A DNA stretch of 8,291 nucleotides, taken from positions 1 to 8,291 of the forward strand of contig DAOVNV010000102.1 in the NCBI GenBank assembly GCA_030630015.1, given 5' to 3'. Below, piece by piece: positions 5,162-8,291 of the stretch (its first letter is position 1; each line of letters opens with the position of its first letter). This DNA comes from Desulfuromonadales bacterium. Its GTDB lineage: Bacteria > Desulfobacterota > Desulfuromonadia > Desulfuromonadales > BM103. The notes beneath the pieces were generated by a model. That model worked only from the letters and a program-made list of their open reading frames with translations, was not told where the DNA came from and ran no database searches. The position numbers and the translations under genes are program-made.

Positions 5162-7851
5162 TGTCAAAGATTCGTGTTTACGATCTGGCCAAACAGCTGG
5201 GTATGGACAACAAGGAACTGGTCGATAAACTTGGTCAGGCCGGTATAGAGGTCAAGAATCATATGAGTGCCCTTGATGATGCGGAAGTCCGCAAGTTCGA
5301 AGAGTCCCGATCAGAGTCCGAGGCGGAAGCCAAGGCCCCGGAGGTCGAGGTTCAGGAAAAGCGCATCGGTTCCGGTTTGATCCGCAGGCGCAGCAAGGTC
5401 AAGAAAGTTGTGGTTGAGGAGCCTCCGGTGGAGGAGATTGTAGCTGCCGAGGAGAAGCCGGCCGAAGCTATCATTTCCGCAGCAACGAAGCCGGTTGTCA
5501 CTGCACCGGAACCTGTCGTTGAGGAAACTGACAAGCAGCAGCCTGTGGGAACAGAAGGCCCTGCCCCCGTAGGAGTCGAGCCGGAAGAGGTGGCGCCACA
5601 AGCTGCTGTTCCGGAAGAGAAGACAGAGGAAAAGGCCGCTGTCAAAGAGGCCGAGCCCTCTGCAGAGGCAGCTGCTCCCACGGCAAAAGTAAAAAAGGCG
5701 GCCCCCAAACCGAAAGGGTCGACAACGCGCGCCAAGATTCTTGGTCGCGTCGAACTGCCGCAGAAGGTGGTACCTCAGCCTCGTAAGAGACCAGCGGCGG
5801 CTCCGACCAAAAAACGTGCTGACCGGCCCGAGCGGACGGCACGTCCCAAGACGCCCAGTATAGCGCCCATGGCTCCGCCCGATCCTGATGCTTTGACCAA
5901 GGAGGGTCGCAGCAAGAAAAAGAGGAAGAACAAGGTCGATTCCGGCAGTACCGCCGGCGCAGGTCGACCCATGCGCCGCAAGGACAAGCGCGAAGTTTAT
6001 GAACCAGATCGCAATGAACGCTACCGTAAGGGACGGAAATCCAACCGGCCGGCCAAGAAGACGGAGATAACGGTCTCCAAGGCGATCAAGCGCAAAATCC
6101 GTATCAGCGACGTCATCAGCGTGGGTGAGTTGGCCAAGCGCATGGGTATCAAGGCCAACGACCTGATCAAGGAATTGATGGCCCAGGGGCAGATGGTGAC
6201 GATCAACCATCCCCTCGATTATGAATCTGCTGCTATCCTTGCCGCAGAGTTCCAGTATGAAGTCGAAAATGTGGCCTTTGACGAAGAGACCATCCTTGCT
6301 CACTCCGATATTGAGATTGACCAGGAAAGCCCCGATCTGCTGAAACCGAGACCGCCGGTGGTGACCATCATGGGTCATGTCGACCATGGCAAGACCAGCC
6401 TTCTTGATGCCATCCGCGCAGCGAATGTAACTGAGGGTGAGGCTGGAGGCATTACCCAGCATATCGGTGCTTACGATGTGGATCTGGGTGGCCGCAAGAT
6501 CACCTTCCTCGATACCCCTGGCCACGAAGCCTTTACGGCGATGCGTGCTCGTGGTGCCCAGGTGACTGACCTGGTTATATTGGTTGTCGCTGCGGATGAC
6601 GGTGTCATGCCCCAGACCAAGGAGGCGATCAACCACTCCAAGTCAGCAGGGGTGCCCATCATCGTAGCAGTCAACAAGATCGACAAGCCGGGAGCCAATC
6701 CTGAACGTGTCAAGCAGGAGCTTGCCGATCTCGATCTGCTGCCGGAAGATTGGGGCGGTGAAACGATCTTTGTCGAAGTGTCCGCGAAAGAACATACCAA
6801 TATTGAACAGCTTCTCGAAATGATCCTGCTGCAGGCCGAGGTGATGGAGCTTAAGGCCGACCCGGACAAACGCGCCCAGGGCACGGTTGTCGAGGCGCGG
6901 CTGGACAAGGGACGCGGCGCGATAGCCACCGTTCTGGTCCAGCACGGTACCCTGCATGTCGGTGATCCGATTGTTGCCGGTCTGCATTACGGCCGGGTTC
7001 GCTCCATGGCTGATGACCGGGGTCAGGTCCTCAAGGACGCTGGTCCGTCCGTGCCGGTAGAGGTCACCGGTCTCTCGGGGGTTCCTTCAGCGGGTGATTC
7101 CTTCTATGCCCTGGAGGACGAGAAGACTGCCAAGGATGTCGTGCAGCATCGTCAACAGAAGTCTCGGGAGGCTGAACTGGCCAAACATAGCAGGATCTCT
7201 CTCGAGCAACTCTACGCCCGTCTCCAGGAAGGCGATGTCAAGGAGCTCAAGGTCATCATTAAGGCTGACGTGCAGGGCTCCGTCGAGGCTGTTGCCGATA
7301 CGCTGTCCAAGCTTTCGACCGATGCCTGTCGCCTACTGGTGACCCACTCCGGGGTCGGCGGTATTTCCGAAACGGACATCAGTCTGGCCGCTGCCTCTGA
7401 CGCCATCGTGCTCGGTTTCAACGTGCGCCCCGCACCGAAAGCTGCCGGGTTGGCCGAACTGGAAGGTGTTGATATCCGGCTCTATAGCGTCATCTACGAT
7501 GCGGTCAATGATATCAAGAGCGCCATGGAGGGTCTGCTCGAGCCGACTCTCGTCGAGGAGGAGCTCGGTCGCGCCGATGTCCGTGAGACGTTCCATGTAA
7601 CCAAGGTGGGGACAGTTGCCGGCTGTTACGTGACCAGCGGCAAGATCCTGCGCAACGCCAAAGCCCGTCTGTTGCGCGACGACGTGGTGATCTGGACCGG
7701 CAAGCTCGATTCCCTGAGACGCTTCAAGGACGATGTCAAGGAGGTTGCGACCGGCTACGAGTGTGGTATCGGCCTCGAAAATTACAATGATATCAAACCT
7801 GGCGACGTGATTGAGGCTTTTGAGGTCAAGGAAGTCAAGACATTGCTGTAA
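5161..7851 (+). CDS. infB: Translation initiation factor IF-2
   Basis: GTPase that delivers formyl-Met-tRNA to the 30S subunit and promotes subunit joining. The 896-residue length is close to E. coli IF2. Order: IF2 N-domain (1 to about 52, MSKIRVYDLAKQLGM); a long low-complexity Glu/Ala/Pro/Lys linker (about 53-305) that turns from acidic to strongly basic; a second IF2 N-domain (about 318-370, VGELAKRMGIKANDLIKELM); the G domain with GHVDHGKT at 405-412, DTPGH at 451-455, NKID at 505-508 and SAK at 541-543; domain II (about 580-670); domain III (about 690-795, KADVQGSVEA); and the C2 tRNA-binding domain (about 800-896, with Cys868 in GYECGIGLEN). I chose ATG 5161, not upstream in-frame starts, because of AGGGGAG at 5149-5155 and the family-typical MSKIRVYDLA. 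It overlaps the ylxR stop by one base (TGATG). Confidence 0.97.
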   Translation: MSKIRVYDLAKQLGMDNKELVDKLGQAGIEVKNHMSALDDAEVRKFEESRSESEAEAKAPEVEVQEKRIGSGLIRRRSKVKKVVVEEPPVEEIVAAEEKPAEAIISAATKPVVTAPEPVVEETDKQQPVGTEGPAPVGVEPEEVAPQAAVPEEKTEEKAAVKEAEPSAEAAAPTAKVKKAAPKPKGSTTRAKILGRVELPQKVVPQPRKRPAAAPTKKRADRPERTARPKTPSIAPMAPPDPDALTKEGRSKKKRKNKVDSGSTAGAGRPMRRKDKREVYEPDRNERYRKGRKSNRPAKKTEITVSKAIKRKIRISDVISVGELAKRMGIKANDLIKELMAQGQMVTINHPLDYESAAILAAEFQYEVENVAFDEETILAHSDIEIDQESPDLLKPRPPVVTIMGHVDHGKTSLLDAIRAANVTEGEAGGITQHIGAYDVDLGGRKITFLDTPGHEAFTAMRARGAQVTDLVILVVAADDGVMPQTKEAINHSKSAGVPIIVAVNKIDKPGANPERVKQELADLDLLPEDWGGETIFVEVSAKEHTNIEQLLEMILLQAEVMELKADPDKRAQGTVVEARLDKGRGAIATVLVQHGTLHVGDPIVAGLHYGRVRSMADDRGQVLKDAGPSVPVEVTGLSGVPSAGDSFYALEDEKTAKDVVQHRQQKSREAELAKHSRISLEQLYARLQEGDVKELKVIIKADVQGSVEAVADTLSKLSTDACRLLVTHSGVGGISETDISLAAASDAIVLGFNVRPAPKAAGLAELEGVDIRLYSVIYDAVNDIKSAMEGLLEPTLVEEELGRADVRETFHVTKVGTVAGCYVTSGKILRNAKARLLRDDVVIWTGKLDSLRRFKDDVKEVATGYECGIGLENYNDIKPGDVIEAFEVKEVKTLL

Positions 7852-7866
7852 GTCAGCTATAAACTT

Positions 7867-7894
7867 TAAGCGGTAAGCTGTAAGCTGTAAGCAG
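7867..7894. repeat. Tandem heptamer repeat, four units
   Basis: Four consecutive 7-nt units, TAAGCGG, TAAGCTG, TAAGCTG and TAAGCAG, lie in the 68-bp gap between infB and ylxP. Because the unit length is not a multiple of three, each + strand frame meets a TAA stop within the array. No hairpin potential of note is seen within the array. It may be a microsatellite-type repeat shared with other intergenic regions of this genome; function unknown. Confidence 0.75.
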
Positions 7895-7919
7895 TGCCGC
7901 TGTACGGTGTCGGGTGGTT

Positions 7920-8207
7920 ATGGTTGTTGGTGTGTTGCGTCTTGATTTACGCCTGCACGGTGTCCAGAGCTTGAAAGAGAAGCGTGGTATCGTGCAGAAA
8001 CTGCTTGCCCGCTGCCGCAACCGCTATCCGGTCAGCTGTGCTGAAATCGACTATCAGGATCTCTGGCAGAGGGCTGGTCTCGGTTTTGCCGTTCTGAGTT
8101 CCAGCGAACAGGTTGTTGCCCCGATCCTCGAACGTCTGGAGGATGATGTCGCCGACAGCGGTCTTGCTGAATTGATCAAAAGTGAAATAGAGTTTATTCA
8201 CTGTTAA
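7920..8207 (+). CDS. ylxP: DUF503 (YlxP-like) protein
   Basis: A 95-residue protein of the DUF503/YlxP family, recognised by MVVGVLRLDLRLHGVQSLKEKR at the start and by AEIDYQDLWQRAGLGFAVLSS in the middle, both very close to family-typical sequence. It forms a small ferredoxin-like alpha/beta domain in known homologues; its biochemical role is not established, though its habitual position between infB and rbfA suggests a ribosome-related job. I prefer ATG 7920 because homologues begin MVVGVLRL; a GTG two codons earlier (7914) is possible. The ribosome-binding site is poor (GGGTGG at 7912-7917 is too close). Separation from infB by a heptamer array is unusual for this otherwise compact operon. 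The next gene, probably rbfA by family context, is not within the window. Confidence 0.88.
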   Translation: MVVGVLRLDLRLHGVQSLKEKRGIVQKLLARCRNRYPVSCAEIDYQDLWQRAGLGFAVLSSSEQVVAPILERLEDDVADSGLAELIKSEIEFIHC

Positions 8208-8291
8208 GCTTCTATCTTTTTTGTCTCAGTCTCAGGGCGTCATTTTCCCCTCTATTTATAGTATCGTCTTTAAAAGCCTTTGCTTGGGCCA

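Noticed and set aside
5959..5973. Possible internal IF2 start (ATG 5971 after an AGG), analogous to the shorter E. coli IF2 forms
   Set aside because: The ribosome-binding match is only three bases and many such sites occur by chance; no further support.
5311..6636. A 441-codon open frame on the minus strand opposite infB
   Set aside because: It lies wholly antisense to the IF2 linker and N-domain, is rich in Leu/Arg/Gly as expected from reversed GC-rich codons, has no family motif, and is explained by codon bias.
8208..8291. Possible promoter or start of the next gene in the AT-rich tail (TTGTCT at 8221, TATAGT at 8257)
   Set aside because: The spacing between the two boxes is about 30 nt, far from 17, and no start codon with a ribosome-binding site is visible before the window ends.

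Overview
The window is a housekeeping stretch of a bacterial genome, centred on the rimP-nusA-infB transcription/translation operon and read entirely on the + strand. The organism looks like a Desulfuromonadales-type member of Desulfobacterota (Geobacter, Pelobacter or Desulfuromonas relatives). This rests on recalled sequence style and not on a search: the IF2 linker and second N-domain have a Geobacter-like character, YlxR is fused to an L7Ae domain, a DUF503 (YlxP) gene follows infB, and the GC content is moderately high.

Layout. Positions 1-750 hold the nearly complete 3' part of a TrmJ-type tRNA 2'-O-methyltransferase gene; only a few codons are missing at the left edge. A small unassigned gene (737-1114) overlaps its end and closes in a perfect 11-bp hairpin that spans the stop codon. 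A 173-bp gap follows (1115-1287). It is almost filled by a 153-bp element whose two ends are imperfect inverted copies of a heptamer-repeat tract. An RlmD-type 23S rRNA m5U methyltransferase gene comes next (1288-2574). The gap 2575-2710 carries a candidate promoter and a hairpin plus seven-T tract resembling the known rimP leader attenuator. The core operon is rimP (2711-3196), nusA (3260-4567), ylxR-L7Ae (4571-5161), infB (5161-7851) and ylxP (7920-8207). The infB-ylxP gap contains four tandem 7-nt units. The last 84 bases (8208-8291) are AT-rich and show no gene; rbfA often follows here in related genomes but is not visible.

How the genes work together. TrmJ and RlmD modify tRNA and 23S rRNA. 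RimP matures the 30S subunit. NusA controls elongation, pausing and termination by RNA polymerase. YlxR/L7Ae is an RNA-binding partner protein. IF2 brings initiator tRNA to the ribosome. NusA, YlxR and IF2 are tightly spaced (3-nt gap, then a 1-nt overlap), which suggests translational coupling.

Novelty. The coding content is ordinary and I see no new defence, mobile or metabolic system. The points worth a second look are in the non-coding DNA (two heptamer-periodic intergenic repeats, one arranged as an inverted pair; the rimP leader hairpin; a nusA ribosome-binding site displayed in a hairpin loop), plus an unusual C-terminal extension on NusA and one unassigned conserved-looking gene.
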